A DNA stretch of 64,000 bases, taken from positions 48,907 to 112,906 of the forward strand of contig JAGKWO010000016.1 of assembly GCA_021151835.1 (NCBI GenBank), read 5' to 3'. Below are positions 16,585 to 25,423 of the stretch, piece by piece; within the stretch, counting starts at the first letter, position 1; each line of letters opens with the position of its first letter. Position numbers and translations under genes: made by a program. The notes beneath the pieces are model-generated. The model searched no databases, was not told where the DNA came from, and saw nothing but the letters and a program-made list of their open reading frames with translations. This DNA is from Gammaproteobacteria bacterium. GTDB lineage: Bacteria; Pseudomonadota; Gammaproteobacteria; Pseudomonadales; Cellvibrionaceae.

Positions 16585-19500
16585 ATGAAAAATCTATTTG
16601 CAAAAATATCACGGTTCTCCGTCGTCGTTTTATTATTTGTCTTTGCTATGAATGCGTGTGCACAAATACGCGAAGTTCGAACCTCAGCAGGCACGGATTT
16701 CATTTTTTCATTCCTGCCTAATGAAGGTGTTCCAGAAAAGCTGACTCTTTTTATTTCTTCAAATTTCGCCGCTTCAGGAGTTGTAGAAATTCCTAGACTA
16801 GCTTCAACTATTGCTTTTACGGTTAAGCCCAATGTGGCTACTTCCGTTGCCATTCCCGTGTCTATGGCAAATCTCACCAAAGGAGAAAAATCCAACTTCG
16901 GCATTCGGGTCACCGCTGACCTCCCTATCAGCCTATATGGTCTAAATCAGAGAACGTACACTACGGATGCCTTTCTAGTGTTGCCTATTCAAGCCCTTGG
17001 CAAAAATTATATGGCATCCGCTTTTAGCAGCTTTGCTGGCTTTCCATCACTGATTGCGGTAACAGCTGTACACGATAATACAGAGGTGAAAATCAGGTCA
17101 CGTGTCGGTACAACGACGCGTCCTTTAGGTGGCGAACAGGTTGTACTTCTAAACAAAATGGAAACTTTTCTGGTGACGTCACAAACTGCCAGCAACATAG
17201 ACCTATCAGGTACTTTTGTAGAGTCTAGTAAACCAATTGCCATGACTAGCGGTGTTCAGTGTGCCAATATTCCGATAGGCATTGGATACTGCGATCATAT
17301 TGTCGAAATGATGCCTCCCGTGAGCGCTTGGGGAAGCTCGTTTATTACTTATCCTTTGGCAAGGCGCACCAAAGGAGATCTAATCCGTGTTATGGCCTCA
17401 GCTGATAATACAGAAGTAAAGGTGAATGGCTCTTTGGTAGCCACTTTGGCGAGAGGTGCTTTTTATGACGCTATTTTAAGGACATCAAATGTAATTGAGA
17501 CAAATCAACCTGCGTTAGTCACACAATACTCGCTTGGACAGTCCTACGATGGCGTGGTCTCGGATCCATTTATGATGTTGGTGCCGCCCACAGAGCAATT
17601 TCTTGATAAGTATACTTTTTCAACTCCCGAATCTGGTTTTTCCAATCACTATGCCAACGTTGTAGTTAGAACTACGGCGCTCGCGACCCTTCGGTTGGAC
17701 GGTGCGACACTGGATTCTGCACTCTTTAAACCCATAGGTGATGGTAGCTATAGTGGTGGCCAAATCCCGTTGGCGCCCGGCTCGCATTCTATTTTTGCTG
17801 CGGCACCATTTGGGCTTTATGTGTATGGTTTTGGTAACTATGACTCCTATGGTTATCCTGGGGGTATGTCTATAGAAGTCATCAACCCGATTAATGGCGA
17901 TTATAAAAATGTGCGGGTCATCAGTCAGTTGAACATGGGTAATATCGACCTTGATTTAAGTTCTTTTATCGTTGCACCGGAAAAAATTGAACACGGTGAT
18001 GGCGTGACAACTATTGAGTGGTTTTTCCCTGAGTTCTCTATAGGACAAATCAAAAACTTGGATTATGAAGTGGTTGCTAAAAACCTGTTGCCAGGTGAAG
18101 AACGTGTGATTACCAGCAGCCTTGATCTGAGTTATCAGGATTTGAATGGGGTAGAACACCTGCGTACGTTGGGGCAGCAAGAACTGACTGTCCTTGCATC
18201 TGGCTTTACGATAGGTGTTTCAACAGACAAAGCGGAATATGGTGCGAATCAAGACGTAAAAATTTCAACGCAAGTCGCAAACGCGGGTTCAGTCAATGGC
18301 CTTGTTTCAGTGACGTTGGAAATTAGGGATGCCAATGGTAATTATGTGGCTGCTGTTAATTCCCTGCCGGATTTTGTACTGGGCGCTAATAATTCACTGT
18401 CATTGAGTCCGCAAAATTTTTCAACGGGCAATACCTATGCAGGTCATTACCGGGTACATGCTGTGTTGAAAAATGAGGATGGTGCGGTGGTGGCCGAGGA
18501 TAGTGCAGCCTTTACTATTGTCGTTGCCGATAGTGCGCAAATGTCGGCACAAGTCACGACCGATAAACTGGTCTATACGCACAGAGATTCGTTGAATATT
18601 GTGGATCAGTTAACCAGTTTGTCTAAAAATTCATTGATCGAGAATATTACCGCTATTACTCGTGTTTTACACGAAGATGGTGAAGTGATTTGGCATACAT
18701 CCAGTTCTTTAACACAGTTAGTGCCCGGTGCTATTGAATCGTTGAATTATGCCGTATCTCTCACAGATGCCGAGGCTGGTAACTATGTCGTGCAACTCAG
18801 AGTCGTTGATGCAAATGGCGTGTTACTTGCTTCCGATCAGGCCAGCTTCCAGGTTCAGGATAATCCACTGTTTGCATTAAGCGGTGGCGTCATCGTTGCT
18901 AAAAATGAGTTGCCTTTAGGTGAAAGCCAATCTTGTACATACACCCTTAACAGCACTGGTTCCCAATCCATTGCCGGGCAAACAATAAAACTGAATCTGG
19001 TTCGGGTTGATGAGGAATTAAGTTTGTCCTCCATTGAACAGCAGGTGGATCTAACCTCTCAAGGCGAGGCATCGTTTACGCCTGATTTGCCGGTAGTGGC
19101 AACAAAAGGAGACTTTGCGTGTGTACTCGAGGCTGTTGTTTCCGGGCAGGCTACTGTTCTGGCAACTGCACTGTTTACTGTCAAGGATTCACCGGTCAAA
19201 TTAACTGGCGATTTGCGCCTGGGCGAAAAAGCGCGCTTGCTGGTACTAATGGATGCATCTACTAGCGAACGGGCCTATCTCGAATCATTGCTCAAGAGTG
19301 ATGGTTGGTTCTACACCATTGTTGATAACGCAGCGGCATTTACCACGGAAATGAATCAAGGCGGCTATGGTGTGTATGCTTTGCTCAGTGAAAAAATTAC
19401 CTTGGATCAATCAACGCAAACCTCATTGAATGCCAAAGTGGCAGCGGGTGATGGGTTAATTATCGCCGGTGCAACGGATCGTCGCCATCAAACAATGGAG

Positions 19501-20970
19501 CAAGCGTTGGGTGTTAAAGCGCGGGCAAATGAGTCCTATGCAAAAGGTGTCGTCGTTGAAGACAGTGCATTGGGTTTGGGATGGCAGCGCGCATTTAACA
19601 AGTCATCAAAAGTGCTTAACTTTACGGCCAGTGGCGCGACGGTGATTGGTGAATACAAAAATGACCTACCGGGCGCCGATACACAAACTGTGCTTGCCGC
19701 TTTGGGTGCAGCAGGTCGCTACGGCAATTTCGTGTGGGATAACTTCACGTCCCTGGCCTCGACGGTGGAGGGGCGGCTAGCGGTGGGCGGTAATCTGAAC
19801 CTCCAATACTTCAGTGTCGGAGACAAGCTTGACCCGAGCAAGCTTCACGATGTTGTGACTGCAGGTGGTAATGTGACCTTCCCTAATGGCCGTATTTATT
19901 ACGGGAATCTGCTGGCGGGAGGTAGCGTAGCGGGGGTTGGCGATGCGGTACGATTTGGAATGGCGGCAGGTGCAACGATCAAAGGGAATGCGCCGATACC
20001 GATCAACTTTGCTGGCGAGCGTGAATACCTGCAAGAACTTTCAACAAACCTAACTGCGTTGCCTGCCAATGGCTCAGTGAAAATGCAATGGGGTGGGTTG
20101 GAATTAAAAGGGGATTGTTCAAGCCGTTTGCAAGTCTTCAAAGTGAATGGCGCGGACATGGCAACTGCCCATACCTTTGCTGTGAGCTGTATACCGGCAA
20201 ATGCCACTGTGGTGTTTAACGTGTCCGGACAGAATGTCAGCATCAAGAGCATGGGGATGCAATCACTGTCGGGTATTCGTGACAGGGTGTTGTTCAACTT
20301 CCCGCAAGCTACCTCTCTGTCAATGACATCGGTAGCCATTGAAGGAAGCATCCTTGCGCCTTTTGCGCAAGTGAACCAGCCCGCAGGCCGTGTGGAAGGG
20401 CAGATCATTACCAAAACCTGGTATTCAACCACCAATGGTTACATGTCCATTCATAATCGTTTCTTCGGAGGTGATTTGTCGGTTGCGATGGGGCCAGCAA
20501 GTAAAAATGCAGTGTCGATTTACCAGTACCAACTCGGTAAATCTGTCTTCGCCGGTTTTGATCTGCTGGCGCAAGCGACTATTTTAGGTGTGGGCAATGA
20601 AAATCCATTTGCTACATTGCTGCTTGCTGCGTTGGAGCAAGTAAACCCTGCACCAATCATAGCTAGGGCGGGTAGAACCCTGCCAATTCTTGTTTTTTAT
20701 GAAAACACCGGTGCGCAATCAGCGACCGGTCAGGTCAAATTGGTAATACCGGCTAATGTCAGTGTTATCAGTGCAGCTAACTTTACAAAAGTCGCTAACG
20801 GCAATGATTGGGTTGCGCCACTTGTATTGGAAGCTGGCGCTACGCGGACACAGTTATTGTATGTGAAATTACCGCAGACCGGGGGTGGATTGCTTCAGTT
20901 GCAGTTGCAAACGGGTACCAGTCCGGATTGGCAAACCCGCGCAGAAAAATCCCTGAATTTGCAGCCCTGA
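16585..20970 (+). CDS. Large exported adhesin-like protein: IgGFc-binding-like and choice-of-anchor-A-like domains
   Basis: A 1461-aa protein with an N-terminal signal (VVVLLFVFAMNACAQ; the Cys makes a lipoprotein just possible). Residues about 25-420 resemble the IgGFc-binding N-terminal domain (TSAGTDFIFSFLPNEG, GIRVTADLPISLYGLN). Repeated beta-sandwich domains follow (about 500-860). Around residues 1035-1290 is a choice-of-anchor-A-like collagen-binding fold (GNFVWDNFTSLASTVEGRLA, AVGGNL, NVTFPNGRIYYGNLLAGGSV). The start codon follows the previous stop with no gap, so the two are co-translated. Likely surface-exposed or secreted, working with its neighbours. Confidence 0.75.
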   Translation: MKNLFAKISRFSVVVLLFVFAMNACAQIREVRTSAGTDFIFSFLPNEGVPEKLTLFISSNFAASGVVEIPRLASTIAFTVKPNVATSVAIPVSMANLTKGEKSNFGIRVTADLPISLYGLNQRTYTTDAFLVLPIQALGKNYMASAFSSFAGFPSLIAVTAVHDNTEVKIRSRVGTTTRPLGGEQVVLLNKMETFLVTSQTASNIDLSGTFVESSKPIAMTSGVQCANIPIGIGYCDHIVEMMPPVSAWGSSFITYPLARRTKGDLIRVMASADNTEVKVNGSLVATLARGAFYDAILRTSNVIETNQPALVTQYSLGQSYDGVVSDPFMMLVPPTEQFLDKYTFSTPESGFSNHYANVVVRTTALATLRLDGATLDSALFKPIGDGSYSGGQIPLAPGSHSIFAAAPFGLYVYGFGNYDSYGYPGGMSIEVINPINGDYKNVRVISQLNMGNIDLDLSSFIVAPEKIEHGDGVTTIEWFFPEFSIGQIKNLDYEVVAKNLLPGEERVITSSLDLSYQDLNGVEHLRTLGQQELTVLASGFTIGVSTDKAEYGANQDVKISTQVANAGSVNGLVSVTLEIRDANGNYVAAVNSLPDFVLGANNSLSLSPQNFSTGNTYAGHYRVHAVLKNEDGAVVAEDSAAFTIVVADSAQMSAQVTTDKLVYTHRDSLNIVDQLTSLSKNSLIENITAITRVLHEDGEVIWHTSSSLTQLVPGAIESLNYAVSLTDAEAGNYVVQLRVVDANGVLLASDQASFQVQDNPLFALSGGVIVAKNELPLGESQSCTYTLNSTGSQSIAGQTIKLNLVRVDEELSLSSIEQQVDLTSQGEASFTPDLPVVATKGDFACVLEAVVSGQATVLATALFTVKDSPVKLTGDLRLGEKARLLVLMDASTSERAYLESLLKSDGWFYTIVDNAAAFTTEMNQGGYGVYALLSEKITLDQSTQTSLNAKVAAGDGLIIAGATDRRHQTMEQALGVKARANESYAKGVVVEDSALGLGWQRAFNKSSKVLNFTASGATVIGEYKNDLPGADTQTVLAALGAAGRYGNFVWDNFTSLASTVEGRLAVGGNLNLQYFSVGDKLDPSKLHDVVTAGGNVTFPNGRIYYGNLLAGGSVAGVGDAVRFGMAAGATIKGNAPIPINFAGEREYLQELSTNLTALPANGSVKMQWGGLELKGDCSSRLQVFKVNGADMATAHTFAVSCIPANATVVFNVSGQNVSIKSMGMQSLSGIRDRVLFNFPQATSLSMTSVAIEGSILAPFAQVNQPAGRVEGQIITKTWYSTTNGYMSIHNRFFGGDLSVAMGPASKNAVSIYQYQLGKSVFAGFDLLAQATILGVGNENPFATLLLAALEQVNPAPIIARAGRTLPILVFYENTGAQSATGQVKLVIPANVSVISAANFTKVANGNDWVAPLVLEAGATRTQLLYVKLPQTGGGLLQLQLQTGTSPDWQTRAEKSLNLQP

Positions 20971-20984
20971 TCGCCACGAGAAAT

Positions 20985-21019
20985 CGGCTCTATCATAGAG
21001 CCGGTTATCACACCTTTTT
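20985..21019 (+). terminator. Weak terminator-like hairpin
   Basis: Perfect stem CGGCTCTA/TAGAGCCG with a 3-nt loop (20985-21003), but the T-run begins only 10 nt later. It may partly separate expression of the third large gene. Confidence 0.4.
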
Positions 21020-21061
21020 TAGATTCAAATGTGTATTGAGTGAGACCAAAGGTAAAACATT

Positions 21062-24000
21062 ATGAAACAAGGACACCCCATGAACGCGAGAAGCAACAGC
21101 ATTTCCATGGAAAGTTTTCGCGGCGGCTTAATTGCCCGTGCAATTGCCGCGTTGACGTTATTCTTTTTTACGTTTGTGTTTTACGCCAACCCTGCGGCAG
21201 CTGCAGTTGCCAACGAAATTAACAAAGAAAATCAACGCGAAGCCGCGCTGGAAGCGGCGATAGAAACCACGCCTGAGAAAAAACTCAGTAATCGCTTGGC
21301 AAAACTGCGCGATAAAATTGTGCTGGAATTACCACAAGCGATTGACCAGCGCGAAGCAGATCAAAACTGGTTTCAAAGTGCCTTCGCCAGCGTATTTGGT
21401 GATGGCCCTATTACAAATGAGGAACTTGCCGAATTGCAAACCCTAAGCACCGGTATCGATGCGGCTTATCAGGAAGCGATTACCGCATTTGAAACTGAAG
21501 CTGTACAGTTTGAACGAGAGGCAGCGGCAGCTGGCAATGCGCTCAGTGACGATGTTAAAAAATTAATTATCGAGCGTCATGCGCAAGCGCTTGATCATAT
21601 CAAAAGCCGGTATGCACAGACCAAGCAGCAACTTGCTGACTTGGTGAGTGCCCAATCGGCCAGTGCAAAAGAGCAAGCGCTTGAGCAATTAAACCAAACG
21701 CTCGAACAAGAACAATTCAAACCTACCCATACACGCGCAACACCGGAAAGCCTGCCATGGAAAGCGCCAGATGAAACTGTACGTGAACCCGTGGATAACC
21801 CGCAGGATTTACAAGCAACGTTGGGGTTAAATCCTTACGCTAAATATGCACAACTTGCCCAAGCCGGTGATACCGATCCGGCCCTGGTCGCACAGGCCAT
21901 GGCTAATGCCGCTGACGCAGAACTACAGGCCGCATTAACCGAGAATATTGAAATCCAATTAACCCCGGAAATCAAAGCGCTCTCCGCACAGTTAAATAAC
22001 AGCAGTGTGGAGATTTACACCTGGGTTCATAACAACGTCCGTTTTATCCCCAGCTACGGTTCTATTCAAGGTGCACAACACACACTGGAAACCAAACAAG
22101 GTAATGCGATCGATACCGCGAGTTTATTAATTGCCTTGCTGCGTGCTGCCAATATTCCAGCTCGTTACGCTTACGGTACGGTGGAAATTCCTGCTGAAAA
22201 AGTCATGAACTGGGTCGGCGATGCGAAAACCCCTGAAGCGGCACAAGCCATCCTCGGGATGGGTGGTGTTCCAACGATTGGTCGCGTTGAGGGCGGGAAG
22301 ATTACCAATTTCAAACTGGAGCACGTCTGGGTTGAGGCTTATGTGGATTATTTCCCCAGTCGCGGTATAAAAGAACTTGCGGGCGATAGCTGGATTCCTA
22401 TGGATGCCAGCTTCAAGCAATACGATTTCACCGCGGGGATGAATTTAAAAGAGCAGGTTCCGTTTGATGCACGAGCGCTTGCCAATACCATCCAAACCAA
22501 ATCCATTGTGAATGAGGCAGAAGGTTGGGTTCAAAATGTGCCGCAAGCGGATATAGAAGCGCAGCTTGAAGCCTTCCAAACACAATTAAAAACCTACATC
22601 GAAAACCAAAACCCTGATTCGACTGTAGGCGAAGTGCTTGGCTTGCAAGAGATTAAAATCATGCCGCCACGCCCACTCGCGGCTGGCTTGCCTTACAACC
22701 GCATTATCACTAGTCAAACCTTTAACGAAGTCCCCAATAACCTGCGCCACAAATTCAAATATTCATTGGCGACAGAAAACATGGGTTATGCGGATACCCC
22801 GTTTATCTTCATTGAAGAACCTACTGCAAAACTCGCGGGCAAATCTATCGCATTAAGTTTTAAACCGGCAACCCAAGCGGATGAAGATATTATCGCCAGC
22901 CGTTTGCCCGCACCTGAGGCGAATGGTTCAATTGATCCAAACAAACTGCCCACAACATTACCCGGTTATTTAATTAACCTCACCGCCGAATTCACCATCA
23001 ACGGCGAAACCATCAAATCGGGCGCCGCCGGAAAAATGGGTGGTGAGCTTTACGAAATCATGGGTTTATGGAGTCCAAAGGAGGGTTGGGAAACCAGCAT
23101 TAACCACCCGACCGCTGGCTCCTATCGTGCGATTGGTTTAGACCTGCAAGGCGCAAGCCCGGAACATGCAGTGCGTTTAAAACAGCAACTTGAGGCGACA
23201 AAAGCAAAGCTCGAAAGCAATAATGACATTCAACTTGCTACACTTACCAAGCATGCCCTTGTTGGTGATCTACTTTACGGTACCGTGTTCAATTATTTTG
23301 CGTTAAATGATTTGCAGGATCAGATTGCGGCGCAGAGTTCGGATATTCTGAGTTATCGTTTACCAAGTTATGGTACGTTTAGCACGAATCTGCAAACACA
23401 GTATTGGTATGGTTTGCCGCGCAATGTGACTTTCGCTGGTTTGAGTATGGATATCGACCATATGAAACAGCATCGCGTAGCCAAGAACAACAGCAAGGAA
23501 GAATCCATTGCGTTCAGTCAGAGTATTGGCGCGCGTATGAGTGCGATGGAGCATCAAATACCAGAAAGCATTTTAAATACTAACGAAGAAAATGTTTCAG
23601 GAATCAGCGCTTCGAAAGCTATAAGCTTGGCTAGTACCCAAGGGCAGAAAGTTTGGACTATAGACAATAACAATGTAAACCTTGCACTCAGCAAAATAAA
23701 TCTAAGTGCTCAGGCTGAGCTGGATATTCGTAACGCAGTAAATGCTGGAAAGATTGCTACAGCGCATGAAACTAGAATAAATTTCAACGGGTGGATTGGT
23801 GAGGGATATATCCTAATAGACCCGAATACTGGAGCGGGCGCCTATATGATTTCAGGCGGAGGTAATGGCGGTGAAATAAAGTCTTTAACCAATGATTTAC
23901 TAATGGCAAGTGCTGCAATATTGGGTTTTACTGATGGAGCAACAGGCATTCCTGCTAATGTGGGAAACCCTTGGTTCTCAGAAGTCTTAAAAAAGAAAGC

Positions 24001-24307
24001 GTTTCAAAATGCCTTGTCTGGTGCTGCTGGATTTCTTGGTCTATTTTTGGCAATTATACCTGTGCTGTTTGATGATTCTTTATCGTGGCCCGATAAAATA
24101 GGGCAAATTTCTTTGAACTTGCTTGGCGCGGGTATAGGCGGTTATTTAACAGGCGCGGCCGTGGCTTTGGTCACTCCTGCTTTCGGCCTGCTGGCAACCA
24201 TCCTTATTACTGTAATGATCGCGGTAGTTTTGTCGATGGTTATTACGCTTCTCTCCGAAATGTATTTTTCTTTTGGATGGAAAAAATTACGTAGGTATAT
24301 ATGTTAA
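21062..24307 (+). CDS. Exported transglutaminase-like protein with hydrophobic C-terminal module (toxin-like)
   Basis: A 1081-aa protein; the second ATG (21080) has the better ribosome site (AGGA at 6 nt). A signal segment (LTLFFFTFVFYANPAAAA) leads into a coiled-coil-rich region. Residues about 310-460 form a transglutaminase-like domain (IYTWVHNNVRFIPSYGS, NAIDTASLLIALLRAANIPA, EHVWVEAYVDY, WIPMDASF). His and Asp are present, but the position where catalytic Cys is expected reads Ala, so it may be inactive. After a conserved-looking GYILIDPNTGAGAYMISGG segment come three membrane-like helices (about 975-1075). From about 23.57 kb the DNA looks more AT-rich. With the overlapping DUF3592 gene this suggests a polymorphic-toxin layout, possibly membrane-acting. 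Confidence 0.75.
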   Translation: MKQGHPMNARSNSISMESFRGGLIARAIAALTLFFFTFVFYANPAAAAVANEINKENQREAALEAAIETTPEKKLSNRLAKLRDKIVLELPQAIDQREADQNWFQSAFASVFGDGPITNEELAELQTLSTGIDAAYQEAITAFETEAVQFEREAAAAGNALSDDVKKLIIERHAQALDHIKSRYAQTKQQLADLVSAQSASAKEQALEQLNQTLEQEQFKPTHTRATPESLPWKAPDETVREPVDNPQDLQATLGLNPYAKYAQLAQAGDTDPALVAQAMANAADAELQAALTENIEIQLTPEIKALSAQLNNSSVEIYTWVHNNVRFIPSYGSIQGAQHTLETKQGNAIDTASLLIALLRAANIPARYAYGTVEIPAEKVMNWVGDAKTPEAAQAILGMGGVPTIGRVEGGKITNFKLEHVWVEAYVDYFPSRGIKELAGDSWIPMDASFKQYDFTAGMNLKEQVPFDARALANTIQTKSIVNEAEGWVQNVPQADIEAQLEAFQTQLKTYIENQNPDSTVGEVLGLQEIKIMPPRPLAAGLPYNRIITSQTFNEVPNNLRHKFKYSLATENMGYADTPFIFIEEPTAKLAGKSIALSFKPATQADEDIIASRLPAPEANGSIDPNKLPTTLPGYLINLTAEFTINGETIKSGAAGKMGGELYEIMGLWSPKEGWETSINHPTAGSYRAIGLDLQGASPEHAVRLKQQLEATKAKLESNNDIQLATLTKHALVGDLLYGTVFNYFALNDLQDQIAAQSSDILSYRLPSYGTFSTNLQTQYWYGLPRNVTFAGLSMDIDHMKQHRVAKNNSKEESIAFSQSIGARMSAMEHQIPESILNTNEENVSGISASKAISLASTQGQKVWTIDNNNVNLALSKINLSAQAELDIRNAVNAGKIATAHETRINFNGWIGEGYILIDPNTGAGAYMISGGGNGGEIKSLTNDLLMASAAILGFTDGATGIPANVGNPWFSEVLKKKAFQNALSGAAGFLGLFLAIIPVLFDDSLSWPDKIGQISLNLLGAGIGGYLTGAAVALVTPAFGLLATILITVMIAVVLSMVITLLSEMYFSFGWKKLRRYIC

Positions 24308-24726
24308 CAATATGGTTATTGCTTGCGGTTTCAGTTGGGTTGTTTGTAATTTCTACTTATAAATTGTTTTTACTTCATTGTTTGTATAAAGGGCCGCTCG
24401 TGGAAGCAATTGTTGATCACGTTACAATTAATTCTTATCCAATGAGGTTAACTTCCGGTAGACCTGAATATGAGTTAATAGTAAGTTATTCCTATGTTAT
24501 TGATGCTGTGAAATACACAGGAATCGATAATTTGAGAACTAATGATATTAACCGTTTCAATCAGGCGAAGACTGATATTAACAAAAACAACAAAATAACT
24601 ATTAAAACATCTACTTATAATCCAGAGGTGTCGAGCCTGTTTTTTGACAAAAAGAACGTTATTGCTGCCATTATTCTTATTGTTACAAGTGGGTTTTTAG
24701 CCTTTTCGACACTTTTTTATATTTAA
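24301..24726 (+). CDS. DUF3592-like membrane protein, candidate immunity protein
   Basis: A 141-aa protein with membrane helices at both ends (WLLLAVSVGLFVISTY and AIILIVTSGFLAFSTLFYI) enclosing a DUF3592-like extracytoplasmic domain (YELIVSYSYVIDAVKYTG, KTSTYNPEVSSLFF). Its ATG overlaps the stop of the preceding gene (ATGTTAA), the tight coupling typical of toxin-immunity pairs. A membrane-located immunity protein would fit a toxin acting on the inner membrane; this is inference. Confidence 0.7.
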   Translation: MLTIWLLLAVSVGLFVISTYKLFLLHCLYKGPLVEAIVDHVTINSYPMRLTSGRPEYELIVSYSYVIDAVKYTGIDNLRTNDINRFNQAKTDINKNNKITIKTSTYNPEVSSLFFDKKNVIAAIILIVTSGFLAFSTLFYI

Positions 24727-24730
24727 TAGT

Positions 24731-24850
24731 TTTGCGAAAGCCATTGCATGCATCACATTGTTCTTTTCCACCTTTGTGTTTTACGCCAACCCTGCGGCAG
24801 CTGCAGTTGCCAACGAAATTAACAAAGAAAATCAACGCGAAGCCGCGCTG
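24731..24850 (+). pseudogene. Orphan 5' cassette duplicated from the transglutaminase-like gene
   Basis: Bases 24773-24850 are identical over 78 bp to 21173-21250, exactly 3600 bp upstream. The preceding 40 bp are diverged but still encode a matching signal segment (AKAIACITLFFSTFVFYA). The frame encodes the start of the mature protein (NEINKENQREAAL), then leaves homology and ends soon after. No ATG was found. It appears to be the head of a second copy of the gene family left by recombination. Confidence 0.85.
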
Positions 24851-24892
24851 TGTGAGGCGTGCTGCGGAGCTTTGATGAAAATAGCCCTCCGA

Positions 24893-25189
24893 TTACTCAC
24901 TGACTCCAAACTTTGCTAAATGTCGTCTGTGGTTATTTAATGCCAAGCGCAACGCAAGATATGCAACCGTTAAAAACGAAAACCCGGATATCCCAACAAT
25001 TGAGGCAACCGCAGAGAAGCGGTCGGGCGCACAGAACCCAATGACAGCCAAAACTAGCAATACCCAAACGACGAAGCTAATACATGAAAACCTAAAGACG
25101 ATTGGAGCATAGGCCTTACCTGCATCAGCTGCAGATATGAATTTTTTGTGATGATCCGGCTTGTCACATGGATTTTTTGGGATAAACAT
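24893..25189 (-). CDS. Small two-helix membrane protein
   Basis: A 98-aa protein with two hydrophobic helices (CISFVVWVLLVLAVIGF and IVGISGFSFLTVAYLALRLAL) and a basic C-terminus. GGAGG stands 9 nt before the ATG. No known family. It lies between the toxin-like locus and the ICE backbone, on the strand of the backbone. Confidence 0.6.
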   Translation of the reverse strand: MFIPKNPCDKPDHHKKFISAADAGKAYAPIVFRFSCISFVVWVLLVLAVIGFCAPDRFSAVASIVGISGFSFLTVAYLALRLALNNHRRHLAKFGVSE

Positions 25190-25292
25190 TCTGCAACCTC
25201 CGTAGGCTCATAGAGGGATCACCGGCACTATGGAATTTTGAATGAGGAATGACATGATGACAACCTACAATTAACTGCGCAGGAGCAATATC

Positions 25293-25373
25293 ATGACCCG
25301 TTACCTCCAGATTGTTTTAATGTTGTATGCGTTTCTTATTTACGTGCATTTTATTCGCGAACTCACTCAATGA
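25293..25373 (+). CDS. 26-aa membrane peptide
   Basis: AGGAG lies 8 nt before the ATG. The product is almost one hydrophobic helix (LQIVLMLYAFLIYVHFI) with charged ends. The size, ribosome site and composition fit a real small membrane protein, but nothing else supports it. Confidence 0.4.
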   Translation: MTRYLQIVLMLYAFLIYVHFIRELTQ

Positions 25374-25386
25374 GGCATCACAGGTA

Positions 25387-25410
25387 TAAAAAAGCCCTCC
25401 GGAGAGGGCT
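25387..25410 (-). terminator. Terminator of the helicase gene
   Basis: Stem AGCCCTC/GAGGGCT followed on the minus strand by TTTTTT, 14 bp after the helicase stop codon. Confidence 0.85.
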
Positions 25411-25423
25411 AAAGATTGAAGCG

